This document shows, one piece after another, positions 46,601 through 60,400 of a stretch of 64,000 nt of DNA (within the stretch, counting starts at the first letter, position 1; the number at the start of each line of letters is the position of its first letter). Position numbers and translations under genes: made by a program. The notes under the pieces were generated by a model, which was not told the origin of the DNA, searched no databases, and saw nothing but the letters and a program-made list of their open reading frames with translations. The stretch is from Monosporascus cannonballus (taxonomy: Eukaryota; Ascomycota; Sordariomycetes; Xylariales). Location: NCBI GenBank assembly GCA_004154925.1, contig QJNS01000250.1:1-64000 (forward strand), written 5' to 3'.

Positions 46601-49200
46601 AATGCCAGCAAAGCCAAATGGTTTACGGCATTTAACTTCCGTAATAACTATTACCGCATCCGAATGGCCAAAAAAAGGAATAAAAAACAGTATTTAAAAT
46701 AATATACGGATTTTACGAATATAAAATAATGCCGATAGGATTTATTAATGCTTCCGTTAATTTCTAAAATTTAATTATAATTATTTTCCGATAATTCCTA
46801 AATAAATTCGTATTCGTTTACATTAACGATATCTTTATTTATTTAAAAACTTTAAAAAAGCATAAAAAGCATATAACTTAGGTATTCAGAACTTTAAATA
46901 AAGCCAATATTTAAATTAACTCAACCAAAAATATATAGCATATATAAAAACTAGATTTTTTAAGATTTACTTTTACCCCCGGCCAAATTCAAATTTAACG
47001 CTCCAAATTAAAAGCAATCAAAAATTAACCCATCCCCGATAAGGCGACCGTTACAGATATCTAACAAATCTTAGGATTTACGGATTATGTACGTAACCTA
47101 ATCGAGAAATACGGAAATATCGTTAAGCCATTAACGAAACTTACTACCAAGGAATACGTTAGAAAAGAATTTAAGTTTTCAAAGGAAATAAAAAAAGTAT
47201 TTTAAAAACTGAAGAAAATAATTACTAACGGACCCATAATAAAGATACCGAACTTAAACAAAAAGAAATAATTAAAAACCGACATTTTAAAATACGTCCT
47301 GGGTATAATTCTAAAGCAATAAAAAAATAACGGCAAATAATACCTAATGGCATATTATTTAAAAGCATTTCGAAACGTAAAACTTAAATACTAAATCTAC
47401 GACAAAAAGTTATTAGCAATTATTAACGCTTTTAAGGAATAAAAACCTTATTTTAGTGAAATAAAGGAACCTTTTAACATTTACTTTAATCACAAAAACC
47501 TTACGTAATTCATAAAAGCTTAATAGTTAAATAAGTGGCATAAAAGATAGATAATTTTTCTATCGAAATTCAATTTCAAAATATATTATATTAAAGGAAA
47601 AAAAATATCCAAGCGGATATTTTTAGTCGCAAAAGAAATTACGATTCCAAAATCCCCAAAAAAAACATACAAATATTACAGTATAATAAGGACGGTACCG
47701 TACAATTGTATAAAATAATAACAAAACTAATTCCCGAATTCTTAATATGGTTTTGGAATTCCTACGATACAAAAAAACAGAAAAAAGTTTAATAACTGAA
47801 AAAACAGCCAAAAAACCAATTATTATACCATGGCAAAATCTATGTTCCCAAGGACCAATAGGAACAATTTGTGAAAGAATTCCATAAAAACCTACTATAC
47901 GAATACCAAAAAATCTTCAAAACCACCAGATGATTACAAGAAAAATATAACTTTCCAAAGTTACGCCGTATAATCAAAAAAGTAATCAAAAATTGCAATA
48001 TTTATAATAAAACTAAGGCAATACGTTATAAGCCCTATGGGTTATTATAATTTATCAACATTCCTAATAAGGCATGGAATATTATAACTTAAGATTTTAT
48101 TACTAACCTACCTTTATTTAAGGACCCAATTACTAGAATCGAATATGATAAAATATAGGTAATTATTAATAGATTTATTAAATATAGGTATTTTTTACTC
48201 TTTAAAGGAAACGTAACAGCAAAATAATTAGCTTACGTTTTTATTAGATATTATTTTAATAAATATAAAATACCAGAAAAAATCATTTCCAACAAAAATA
48301 CGCTTTTCATTTCAAAATTTAATACCAGATTTTTTTTTAAATAAATCGATATTAAACTTAAATTCTTAATAACGTATTATTCTTAAACGGATGAACAAAT
48401 AAAATAACTTAATTAAACCCTGGAATAATACCTCCAAAATTATATTAATTACTAACAAAATAATTAGGTAAAGCTTTTACCATTGGCACAAATCGTTTAC
48501 AACACATTTATTAACGAAAATATGGGCATATCCTTTTATACAATTATATATAAACATAACGCAAAAACGAAACGACCCAAATAACCGTTTAATAAAACAC
48601 TAAAGATTATTACGATTATTTTAAAAGCAGAAATACTAATAACAGAAATTAAAACGATTTAAGTTTATCTCCAAAATGAATTAAGGTTTTTTTTTAGCAA
48701 AAAATGGCCTAATATTATAACAAAAAAAAATTAAAAAATTAATTTTAACAAAAGGAAACAAAATTTACCTATTATGTTAAAAACAAAACGCAACCTTAAA
48801 TATTTTACAAATTAAAACAAAAAAACCTAACGATAAATTCGATTTTAAAAAACTTAATCCGTTCAAAATTAAAAAAGTTATTTCCAAAATCAATTATCAA
48901 CTATCATTATTTAAAAACATAAAAATACACCTTATTTTTCTTATTTTCTTATTTAAACCAGCACCTAAAAACGCCCCGTTAAAAACAGATTTGGAACTTG
49001 AAAAAAACTCCGACAAATACAAAATCGAACGAATACTAAATTCCAAAATAATCAAAAACAAAGTTCAATACCTAATCAAATAGGAAAAATATTTACATAA
49101 AAAAACATTTGGGAATTACTTAACCACTTAACGAATATAATAAACCTAATTAAAACGTTTCACCGCCAAAATCCTAACCGACCGTTTCCAATACGGCCAA
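43700..49200 (+). pseudogene. RIP-mutated gag-pol of the nested gypsy element
   Basis: Order on +: gag with CCHC knuckle at 44761-44802 (C-F-N-Y-G-K-K-G-H-F-K-N-E-C, second Cys now Tyr); protease with IIIDSE at about 45,832-45,849 (DSG expected); reverse transcriptase with WFTAFNFRNNYYRIRMA at about 46,619-46,670 and the active box YIND at 46819-46830; RNase H about 47,220-47,520; integrase zinc region about 47,830-48,030 (CxxC partly lost) and core with DFITNLPLF and VIINRFIKY around 48,090-48,185; chromodomain-like tail about 49,010-49,130. Dozens of stops, many where Trp or Gln would be expected, so non-functional. Confidence 0.85.
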
Positions 49201-49841
49201 AGTCGCAAACGATAACGGTCCCCCGCTTAAATCCAATCCTATAACGTTTTAATCAAAAAAAATAAACGCCTCCGCAATAACGTTTATTTCGGAAATAAGC
49301 TATACCTATTTGTTTCCATACGTCGTTATTTTTCCTTTAATCTTTTTTATTCTTTTAATTAATTTATTTCATAACTTTCCTTTAAAATAACAAAAGCCTT
49401 TTTTTGCAAAATATTTTGCTAAAAACGCAAACGTTTTAATCGATCCAAAAACTTTATCAATTTATCCTTTATTTCGCGTTATTCCTTTTGTAAACGCTTA
49501 CGTTTTTTCTTAATTTTTACCAAAGAATTTATATCCAATACGTCGTAAGCCGAACGTTAGTAACGGGTACAGCAACCACAACTTGGAATATTTACTACGT
49601 AAAAGCAATCGAACTCCCCGAAACGAACATAATTTAAGCAGGCGACAACTTTGGAACCAAATTTTTCGATAAAATTCGCACGGTTATCGCGCGTTTCGCG
49701 TTAATTTAATCGAGGTTTTTTTTTAAATACGGCCTATTATGGTAAAATCAGCTAAAGTTTTTCCAATTCCTTCCAACAAAAGCAAAGTAGCAACTTACAA
49801 TTCTTATTTTTAGGACAAAAATCCTTAGAAAAGGGAAATAA

Positions 49842-50260
49842 TGTTACAGAAATAGGGGTTCTTATCTTAAGGAAACCAACCTTTAAGGCCTAACGTAAAA
49901 TTACCACGGCTGAATTCCGGAAAAAAACTTCTGGCCCAGATAATATGATCTAGGTAATTTAATAAATTAATTAGATTACATAAATCACATAAATCCATAA
50001 CATATTCACTTTAGGAATTAAAATATATAATAAATCGGTTTTTCATATAAATAATACCTACTTAATTTCATTCTTTAGCTATTAATTTAAGCTCTTAATC
50101 CAAAGGCAACTGTACCGTTCTCTAATTAAGGAAAAAGTCTTTAAATCTCTTTAACGAATAAACCACTAAATCATTCCTCGCCCTATTGTTACCTGCAAAT
50201 CAAGACCCTATTTCGGATACTGCTTATACCTTCAGGTGGACATATAACAGGTTCGTTACA
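49842..50260 (+). repeat. 3' LTR of the nested gypsy element
   Basis: 419 bp partner of 43027-43445. Here the last roughly 200 bp keep G and C (CCTCGCCCTATTGTTACC, CTTCAGGTGGACATATAACA) and the first half is mutated, the mirror image of the 5' copy. Confidence 0.92.
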
Positions 50261-50265
50261 ATAAT

Positions 50266-51072
50266 TAGGCCGAATTTCTATCGACAGCATAACTAATTTT
50301 TAACGGTAAAAATTTTTCGTTAAAGGTAAACTTTTTTTTAATTTATAGGTACGATATAAAACTTATTAACGAAATACCGGTAACTCTTTAATTAATCTTT
50401 AAGATAAATAAAGTTATTAATTTCGTTAGGAAATTACGAAAAAGTACGAAATTCGTATAAGCTGTTATGATATTAATATAAGTTCGGATAAAATAATTAA
50501 TTAATATTTTTTAAAAATAAATATTACGTTTCGAAATAAAAAATTTAATATAATTAAATTTAAAAAACGTATTTATTTTGTAATTATCTAAAAAATTATC
50601 TTAAATATATATTAAATATAAAATTATTATAATTATGCCGTATAATATCGTAAAATTAAATATATTATTAAAATATATTTAAGATTTAACGTAAATGTTT
50701 TAAAGTTAATAATAAAAAATCCGTTATTTAGTTAAAATTTAAATAATAATTAATTATTATTAATATTATTACAAAAAATGGACAAAAATATATAATAAAC
50801 TATATATTAAAGACCGAAAATAAATGCATAAATTACGGTCGCCGAAAACAGTTATTCGTAAAATAAATAGGTTATGCCGAATTAATATAAAAGTTATATA
50901 ATAACTTTGAAAATATAATTATTTTTAATAATTTCGAGAAATTATTCGGAAACGAAAACGGGGTTAGCAAAAACGTAAGGGCACAAATAAGGACAAAAGG
51001 AAAAAAATATAAGCAAAGCCGCCGCCGCCTCGCCGCAGCCTCGTTATTCTCTAAAGGCAAGGAAGGGGGTAA
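50266..51072 (+). other. Remaining 3' internal part of the outer gypsy element
   Basis: Resumes the outer element after the nested insertion and ends in the polypurine tract before its 3' LTR. It contains a GCCGCCGCCTCGCCGCAGCC tract at 51,019-51,040 that stands out from its AT-rich surroundings. Confidence 0.6.
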
Positions 51073-51262
51073 TATTATAGGTTAAAGCTAATAAGGTAAT
51101 TCGGGCTTACGGAGCAAACTTTTTAGCCCGAGCTTACCCATATATATATAGGGAGTAGCCACCTTGTTGGTGGCTAGTTATTTCTCCCTTTTTCTCTTTA
51201 CCTTGAATATAAACCTTTGTTGGGCCGTGCCTCCGTTCAACCTACGTATCATGCCCGTTACA
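51073..51262 (+). repeat. 3' LTR of the outer element
   Basis: 190 bp. The right part retains GTTGGGCCGTGCCTCCGTTC and ends CCCGTTACA, where the 5' copy is mutated; the left end is mutated to TATTATAGG. Confidence 0.85.
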
Positions 51263-54228
51263 ATATATTAAGTAACCCTAATTAAAAACTTACTTCGTTT
51301 TCTTTATTTATAATGTCGACACAAACTCTAATATTTTTTAATATTTTAAACTTTTAAACCTTATTTTTATTGCTATATCTATAATTGCATAATATATTTA
51401 TTTTTATATTAATACCGAAATTGCCGGCGTTATTAAAACATAATAATTTATAGCTTAATATTATAAATAATATACAGGAAGCAAAATCAAAACAATACTT
51501 ATTATTGAAATTAAGGAATTATACGTTAAAAATAAACCGTACTTATTAAATAATAATATTAATAACATATTAAAAATAATTGCGATATTAAGTTAAAAAA
51601 ATAAAAAACAAAGTTTTATTAATTTTAATTAAATTTAATAATAAAAAAACCGTTTGGTTTTGGCGTAACGTTATAATTATAAAATATAATAATTGTAAAT
51701 ATTTATATAATATTAATTAAAATTATTAATATATTATTTATTTATTAAATCCGTTATTTTTATGAATTCTTAATTCGTTATGTTTTATATAAAATATTAA
51801 TTCGTTTTAATCCAAATTAATTAAATATTATAATAAATATATAATAAAAGTTTTTAATTGAAAAAATAATAAATTTTTATATTATATAATTCGAATTATA
51901 AATTTATCGTAATTATTAATAAAGTATCCATTTAATTTATAGCCCTTAATTTACGATACCGAATTAAAACTTTTTAAATCCTGTTTTTTGGTTTTTTTTT
52001 TCGAATTTATTATATTAATTTTTAAAATATTCTTCTTTTTTTAACCTTTAAAATACTTTAATTCGAAGTAAGTAACTAAAGTAAGGGATCGATAATATAA
52101 GTAAATAAATAATATAAATAATTTTTCGCTAATATTAAAAAAGTTATTCTTTCGTTAATAATATAATTATTCCGATGTTCGTTTTTTTCTAAATATTAAT
52201 TCGAAATAATTACAATTCCGGGTTTATAATAAATCCGTATTAATTTTATTTTATAAAGTTTCTTATAACTAAAACTAATATTTATTGGCGTACGGTCCTA
52301 ATTAATATTTTTTAAAACCGTTTATATACCTTATTGTTATTTTGTTAAAAATTTTGGTAATTATTTCTTTTTTGAATTAAAAATTTTTAATTCCCTTAGT
52401 AAAAGTTGACGACCGGATTTAACTTTCTTTTTTTTACCGTATTTTCTCTTTGTCGGCGTAATTAGATCCTTTGCTGGTTTTAAGGATTTTTTTTATTTTT
52501 TCTTCGACTGGTTTTAAACATTCCTTTATATCAAAATCCTATATAAATATAATAATAATCAGATATTCCGAGTAACTACCAAAATCCTTAATATTAATAC
52601 TGAATATACCGCGGTACCTAAAAGTCTAATTTTTATATAAGGTTATTTATTCGGCAATTAATTACGTATAATTACGAATATTTTTTTCGTTTAATATTAT
52701 AAAAATAACGTTGATATAAAATATATTATAAGATATATCGTAATTTTGTGTTTTCCTTAATCGAAACCATAAAATTACTATATTTCTGATACTATTTATT
52801 TTTTGTAAATCATTATAAATTATAAATTCTCGAAAACGGCTAACAGCTCGAATTATAATGTTTTTTTAAAAAAATATACGTCAATTAAATTTGTAATATA
52901 AAAAACGTTTATTTTGCGATTTCAAAAACTTATTATCCAATAATTTATACTATCCATATTAATAATTTTATTATTATATTTTAATACAAGGAAAAAATAA
53001 AAAATGTTATATATTATTTAATAACGGTTTTAAGGTTTAATAAAAACGAATTTTAAAAATCGTTAAAATATATAAATATACTTTTTATTAATTTTGTATA
53101 AATTATATATATATAATTAATATCTCAGAATATTTTTTTAAAATATTATTCCGAAATTTGTATAAATAAAATATATATTAATATATATATAACAGTAAAT
53201 AATTTATATTTTTTAACATAAAATAATAGAATTTACCTTATAAAAACCTTATAATATTAAGATTTTATTCAATAATTATTTGGCTTAAAAAACTTATTTT
53301 ATCAGTTAAGAGAAAATCCCTAAAAATAATATATATAACAAAAAATAAAATACGAAAAATAACGATATAATTAATATAACTCGTATCGAAAATCAACTTA
53401 ATATTATTGCGATTTTTATATATGCTTTAATTTTTTGCTAAATCGCTATATATTTCCCAAATGTAATTACCGTATTTTGCTTTATTAAACGACAATAATA
53501 TTATTATAATAATTATATAATATTAGGCATCTATAAATACGTAATTATAATTAGGAGATTTAATAATATTATAAGCTTACTATTATAAATTCGGTTTAAT
53601 TAAAATTAAAAATATATAAAAGATTTAAAATATAATAAATAAGGTAAAATTCGTATATTAAATAATTATCGAATATATTATTAATATTAATAGAGAATAT
53701 GTAAAGATTTATAATATACGAATAAAACTTACAGATAATTAATAAATTATAAAAATAACTTAAAATAATATATATAATCAAAATTAAAATCTATATAAAT
53801 ATCAAAATTATATAATTATAAAGATGTAAATTATTAAGTTTATATAAGTTATTAAATGTAAAAAAAATTAACGTTATTTTTTCTTATAACGAAATAATAA
53901 CATATAAGGGAAACAATCTAATAATTATATATAAATTATATAGAATTTATATTTTATTAGAAACTTGTTAATATAATTTATAAAATTAGTTCGATCAAAT
54001 ATATGTCAAAAATAATTATTATAATTATTTAATATATAATATTATTTACTTAACGATAATTTCGTATAATTTTAAATATTTATTATATTTTAATATATAA
54101 AAATTCGTTATTCACGATATAATAATTATTATTTAATTATCTTTTTATTTAATACTTAAAATCCATCTTATAATATATATTTTTATATATTTTTCAATAT
54201 TATAAAGGGTAAATAAATTCTTTGTTAA
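51263..54228. other. AT-rich RIP-mutated DNA between elements
   Basis: About 3 kb between the outer gypsy element and the third element. No recognisable domain, terminal repeat or ORF over about 60 codons. A pyrimidine-biased stretch near 52,380-52,560 suggests an old coding sequence on the minus strand, but I cannot name it. Confidence 0.5.
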
Positions 54229-54409
54229 TGTAAGGGAGCTGTATAAAGCCCTATTATGGAGCACTGGATAAACGCCGGTGCCAAGTAGTATTAACGCAGC
54301 GCCTTATATACAAATATATATAATTATATTTTTATTTTCCCTTTTTTTAGCTCAAAAATAAACTCTTATTAGTAATTGATTGCAAACCGTTCAAGTAAAG
54401 CCTTTTATA
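54229..54409 (+). repeat. 5' LTR of the third element
   Basis: Starts TGTAAGGGAGCTGTATAAAGCC. The left part keeps GCCGGTGCC; the right part is AT-converted and ends TTTTATA. Confidence 0.87.
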
Positions 54410-57400
54410 TATTTTTTAGCTCATTATTTAACAGAACAAAAAACGTTCGGGATTAAATGTCAGAATTTTGGAATATTCCTTAAGAGGTTTAACAAAAGGC
54501 CCTTATCGACCCAGAGTTATAGAGGGTATTTAACGCTATGACGGAAACCTTAATAATCTCGATGGCGGCTATGGAGCAGTGCATAAGCTATCACTTCGAA
54601 AAAAACAAAAAAAAAGCAGCCCAGTTCCGTAAGCATATAAAAACGCAGTATAAGGTAAATAAAAAGCTAATATAAACGGCCGAATAATTCAGAAATAATT
54701 TAATTACTTAATATAAGCTTATTACTTAATTGCAAATTTGGAACGTAACAGCCCTTATAAATACCGACTTTTTCTCGACCTAGCAACGATCGGAAAAATA
54801 ATTAAGCCATTCCGCAAAAATGGTTCGAACGACCGAATTAACAACAGAAGCCAAGCAGAAGCCGTTATTTTGGCCGGAAAAGTTCGACGGAACAAAAAAG
54901 AAATTCCCCGGATAATACGTATCTATAATTTATAAACTTAAAATAAACGTTATTTTCGTAAAAGGAATTCGTAAATAATTTTATACCATATACGAAAAGT
55001 TTGAAACCAATATATAACGTACGGTTATTACTTATTATATTACCGAAAACCTAAATAATATTTATAATTCTATCGGTTTCTTTTAAATATTATACGAATA
55101 ATATAATAATCGGCATAAAAAAAACAGCCGAACGTTTTCAGAATTTAAAATAAGCCGATAACGCGAAATTTTCGTTATTTTATTTTTTATTTGAAAAACG
55201 TTAATAAATATAAAAAAGATTATTTAGCTAACGAAAACTAAATTTACGTTTTTAAAAAAACATCATATAAAAATTTATTTAAATTTTAATCTTAATAAAT
55301 TTCCTTAAAAATTATAACGAATAAATAAATAATATAATAAAAATCGCCGAACGCCTTAAAAAAATAACGTAATAAAAACAACGAATAATTTCCTAATAGT
55401 TTAATTAAACGGTAATAACCAAAGAAGAAATAACCTAAATAACGATATGAACATAATAAATACTTCGGCAATAAGATAACAAAAATAAAAACTTTGAATG
55501 TTACCTTTAATACTAAAATAATACGCGTAATAAATAATTTAAAAAGAACGAAACGTTTGCAAAATAAAAAGCCTTTACCTGCGTTATGGACATCCTAATT
55601 ATAAGATAAACCGCTGCCCGTTTTTATTAATAAAAAAGCCGTAAAAAAAATTAATTCGTTAAAAACGTACGAAAGCGAAAAATCGGAATTTAAAAGCGAA
55701 AAAAAATAACTTTTAAATATCGGCGCGTTCGAAAACGAAAAGCAACCTAGGCCGAAGTAAAAATCGTATAGTAAAATATAGACGGCACTTTATTTATTAT
55801 CGATATTTATATTAATTAAAACTATTTAAAAACTTTTTATTAATTAAAGATATAAATATTTTGCCGTAATAAACAAAACATTCGTAAAATGCTTACGGTT
55901 ACTACATATTTTAATAAAATTACGCAAATTAAAAAAAGTTCAAAAAAATTGATAATAACGAAAACAATTAAAGAAATAATATATATAAAAATAAACATTA
56001 ACGGTTTCAAAATTAAGATATTTGCATATATTATTAATAACCTTAATTATCTCTTAATTTTGGGAAAATCTTAAATAAAGCGTTACAATATTATATATAT
56101 AATAGAAAAGTACCTTTTAATAGTAAACGCAATAAGTCGTATAAGAATTTACAAAAAAAAAATATAAGGCTCAAAAAATAACGTACGAATAATTTGCGAA
56201 ATAAAAAAATTTTAATTATTATCTTTAGGACAGAATTTCGAAAAATAAAAAATATTTAAAGAACCAAATAAGAAATTTAGCTATTTTCAATCATTTTGGC
56301 CGATATTAATAAAGCATTAACGCCTAAAAAAAATGAAAATTAACAAAAAACTTTTACTTAAGTTAAAAGCGTTTCCGAAATTATTTGATAAAAAACTAGA
56401 TAACGCTTTACCCCCACCCCGTTCCGGAATAGACCATACGATCTTATTACGCAAAAACAAAACAAAAAAAATACCAATATTATAAAAGCTTTTATATAAT
56501 ATAATTTAAAAAATTTATTAACATTAAGAAAAACCTTAACGGAATTTTTGGATAAAGAATATATTCGCGTAAATAATTTGCCCATAAGAGCTCCGGTTTT
56601 ATTTATAAAGAAACCCGAAAAAAAGTTATACTTTTGTTATAATTATCGGGCATTAAATGTAATAACCGAAAAAAACCGTTACATTTTACCCTTTATTTTG
56701 GAAACCCTAAGATTATTTTTTTACGCCAAATAATTTACGAAAATAAATATCCAAATAACGTTCTATAAAATCAGGATTAAAAAAAACGAATAAAAAACGG
56801 CATTTTATATATATTTCGGCTTATGCGAATAATTAATAATACCGTTCGATTTATGCGGGATTTCTATAACCTTTTAGTAATACGTTAACGGGGTCCTAAA
56901 GAAATATTTTAACATTTTCTGCTTAACGTATATAAATAATATTTTTATCTTTTTTTCTAAATCTAAAAAGGATTATATACAAAAGATAAAATAGGTTTTA
57001 AACCGTTTAAGAAAAACAGATTTAAGTTTAGATATTTTTCAATGCAAATTCGCTATAAAAATAATAAAATATTTTGGATTTATTATAAACGCCGAGAAAG
57101 GAATACAAATAAATCTCGAAAAGCTATGTGTAATCAAAAAGTGAGAAATTTTTAAAACGTTTAAGGAAATCCGAAACTTTTTAAGGTTTGTAAATTTTTA
57201 CCACAACTTTATAACCTATTACGCAAATATATCGGTACCGCTAATAGCCTTAACTCGGAAAGAAACTTTATTCCACTAAAAAAAAATAATAGTCGAACGT
57301 TTTAAAAATATTTTTATAACGGAACCGATCTTAACATAATAAAACCTCGAAAAACTTATAATATTAAAAATAAACTATTTAAAGGTAATATATAAAAATT

Positions 57401-60400
57401 CTTTATCTTAAATTAATAAATTGAAAGTATTACGCTTAGTTATTTATTACTTTAAAAAATTAAACCCCATTAAACTTAATTACGAAATATATAATAAAAA
57501 ACTTTTAACGATAATAAGCGATTTAAAAATATAAAATATGGAACTACGTAATATAATAACCCCATTTAAGATTATTATTAACCATAAAAATTTAAAATAT
57601 TTTATAATTATTGAAAAATTTAATAAATACTAAGTAAAATAATTAAAGAAATTATTTTATTTTAATTTTTATTTCGAATTTCGTGTCCGCCGCTTAAATA
57701 TTAAGGACGATACATTTTTGCATAAAAACAAAATATATTTATAAAAACAAATAACCACTAAAAAACCGTACGAAAATTTTCATTAAAAAATAAGTAATTA
57801 TTTATATTATTTACAAAATATTAGAAATATGCCGAAAATACGATAATAATTAATAATATTTAAATTAAAAATAACGGATTACTTCGAAAAACGTAAATAT
57901 TTTAATATTATAAAAATTTTCAGAAATTTTAAAACGTAATATTAAAGCATAATAAAAATTATAACCGTATTATTAAGGCCATTATAAAAAAAAGTAATTT
58001 TTTTATAAAATTAAAGTTACTAATATCGATTACGGAATATATTTTGGACGTTAAAGGCTTTTCTTAATTTCGAGAATGATTTTAGATCTTAAATTAAAAG
58101 CCGCTTAGGACGGCCTTAATACAAAATACTTACGATTTTTATATAATATGCTATTTAAGCAAAAAGATTATAATAACGATATTTTCGAATTTTTTTTAAC
58201 CGGATATATATCGCATAATAAAGTAATTTTACAGGAATTATAATATATGTAATTACAAAAACGTATAAAAAATAAAAAAAGAATTATTAAAATTATTTCC
58301 AATTTCCGAATGATTTTATAACGAATTATTAATTAATTTTACAACCAATTTATTAATCGTTTTTAAATACGATTTATATTTTTTTAATAATTATAATAAA
58401 TTAATTATTTAAGGTAATAATTTTAAAAATAATACGTATAATTAACGTAAAACTATATACGGAAATAATCGTAAAAATATATTAAAAATTCTAAATTTTT
58501 TTTAAAAATTATTACAAATAATAAAGAAATTAATTAAGTAAAAGAATTCTGGACAAAATTTTACAAATTAATAAAAACAAAATAACGCCTTTTTAATATA
58601 TATTATCTAAAAACCGATAATATTACAGAAAAGGTTAATTAAAAAATATTAATTTATTTGCAAATCTTCGTAACGTATTTATAATAAAAATAAAATAAGT
58701 TTTTCTTAAAAATAATATTCGTAATTAATAACCGAAATACGATTTCGGTAAAATTAAATCCTTTTTTCCTCTTTTACGGATATTATGCTAATCCGATTCC
58801 TTAAATAAAAAATATTTCGATAATTAAAAAAAATTTACGTATAAAAACGGAAGGTTTCGTTAGAAAATTACGAAAAAAATACGGAATTCGCCTAAACCGC
58901 GATAGCGGCGGTTTAACAAACCTAGAAAAAAATAACGAATAAACGTCGTCTTTCTGCCGAAAACGACGAAATTAACGATAAAATCTAATTATTTTTTAAA
59001 AAATATCGCGATTTTTTGACCGTCGAAAAAGTTAAAATAATTCCAAGCCAGGTATTAGGTAATTGAAATAATTAATTTTTACGTTATTAAATTAAATATA
59101 CTTAAAAAGATTTATAACCGTTTTTATATTAATTTATTAAAACGTATAAACCGTAATCTTTTATTATCCTAAATTAACGCAAATATATAATTCTTTTTTA
59201 TTATCTCTAAAAAAATAATAAACCGGAATTTAAAATCGAAAATATCTTTTAAATTCGAACCAAAAAAACAAGAAAATTTTTATACGCTAAATTTAAGTAA
59301 AATAATTAGGTTCCGTAAAACCGATTTAAAAGCTATTCGAGAAGTTCGTAAATACGGTAATTTTATAATAATTCGAAAAGAATACGGTAATATAACTATA
59401 AATAACGGATCTCAAATTTAACGTATTACGCGAAAACGGACGGGTAAAAATCTAACCCAAAAATACCGGCCGGACGGCGCGTAAACGGTATAAGAAATTT
59501 AGGAAACTTATTTAAAAATAATCCCATATAATTTGCAAATAAACGTTAAAATAACGTTTTCGTTATTTGCAAATGAAATATATTAAAAAGAAATTAAAAA
59601 TTATAAAACTAATATGCCGGTTATAAAACTATTTAATTATTTTACAGAATTTATAAATTTAATAATTTATTTTACGAATTTATAACGTTACTATTATACG
59701 GGAATTACGTACTTAAAACGTATAATTATTCGGCTTTATTTGTATTAAATTTTAACAAAATTGGAACTTTTTTAACCGCTTAAATTATAATTACGAAATT
59801 TTCGAAAATATTAATAATATGATTATTAACGGCTACTAATTTAATTTATAATATTAATTAATAAACGATATAAAAAAGACGCGGAAATATTACCAAAAAA
59901 TTTATATAACAAAATTTATTATTTTTATATTTAATATGTTTTTTATTACGTTAAGCAAAAAGATCGGTAAAACTAATAATCTAATTTACGTATAAATAAC
60001 GCAAAAACTAAGAATTAAGGGCGTAAATTTATTTCGGAACGAATAACGTACGAAAATTTAAAACGCGAATACAAAATTTCTGCACCCGCCTTTTTTTAGG
60101 TACGGATAACCGTTAAGCCAAGGTTAATAACAAAGAAGTAATATAGGAAATACGCAAAAAAAATAAATTTATTAAAGTTTCGGTAATCATAATTAAAAGC
60201 AATTTCGTAAAATACGTTAACTGCTTAACGAAATTCGAGAATATTCGCAAATTATACAAAAATTACGTTAAAAATATACCAGCAAAAATAAAATAAATAT
60301 TTATTTTAAAATATTTATAATTATAATTAACGTAAACCTAATAATATATTGCTTTTTTACTTACGATAATAAATATTTTAGGAATAATAAATAAATAATG

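Larger units (their letters stand above)
43027..50260 (+). mobile_element. Complete nested Ty3/gypsy LTR retrotransposon, TSD ATAAT
   Basis: Two 419-bp LTRs (43027-43445 and 49842-50260) start TGTTACAG and end GTTACA/GTTATA. The same five bases, ATAAT, lie immediately outside both ends (43022-43026 and 50261-50265), a perfect target duplication. A polypurine tract (49827-49841) precedes the right LTR, and all domains read on +: gag with zinc knuckle, protease, reverse transcriptase, RNase H, integrase and C-terminal chromodomain-like region. The element is 7.2 kb, typical for gypsy. It inserted into the outer element, so it is younger. Extensive stops and G-to-A/C-to-T changes show RIP inactivation. 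Confidence 0.9.
36903..51262 (+). mobile_element. Outer Ty3/gypsy-type LTR retrotransposon, RIP-mutated, with two nested insertions
   Basis: Bounded by a direct-repeat pair (36903-37094 and 51073-51262) about 190 bp long sharing TAGCCCG, ACTTACCCATAT and GTGGCTAG blocks. Termini are TGTTACA on the left copy and GTTACA on the right. A polypurine tract (51053-51069) abuts the right copy, so the element reads on +. The internal region holds a mutated reverse transcriptase at about 40,930-41,290 and later RNase H/integrase-like sequence, with many stops. It is interrupted by the gag-only element (37326-38834) and by a complete gypsy element (43027-50260); without these, the element would be about 5.6 kb. 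I see no clean target duplication (left TAATA, right ATATA). Confidence 0.8.
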
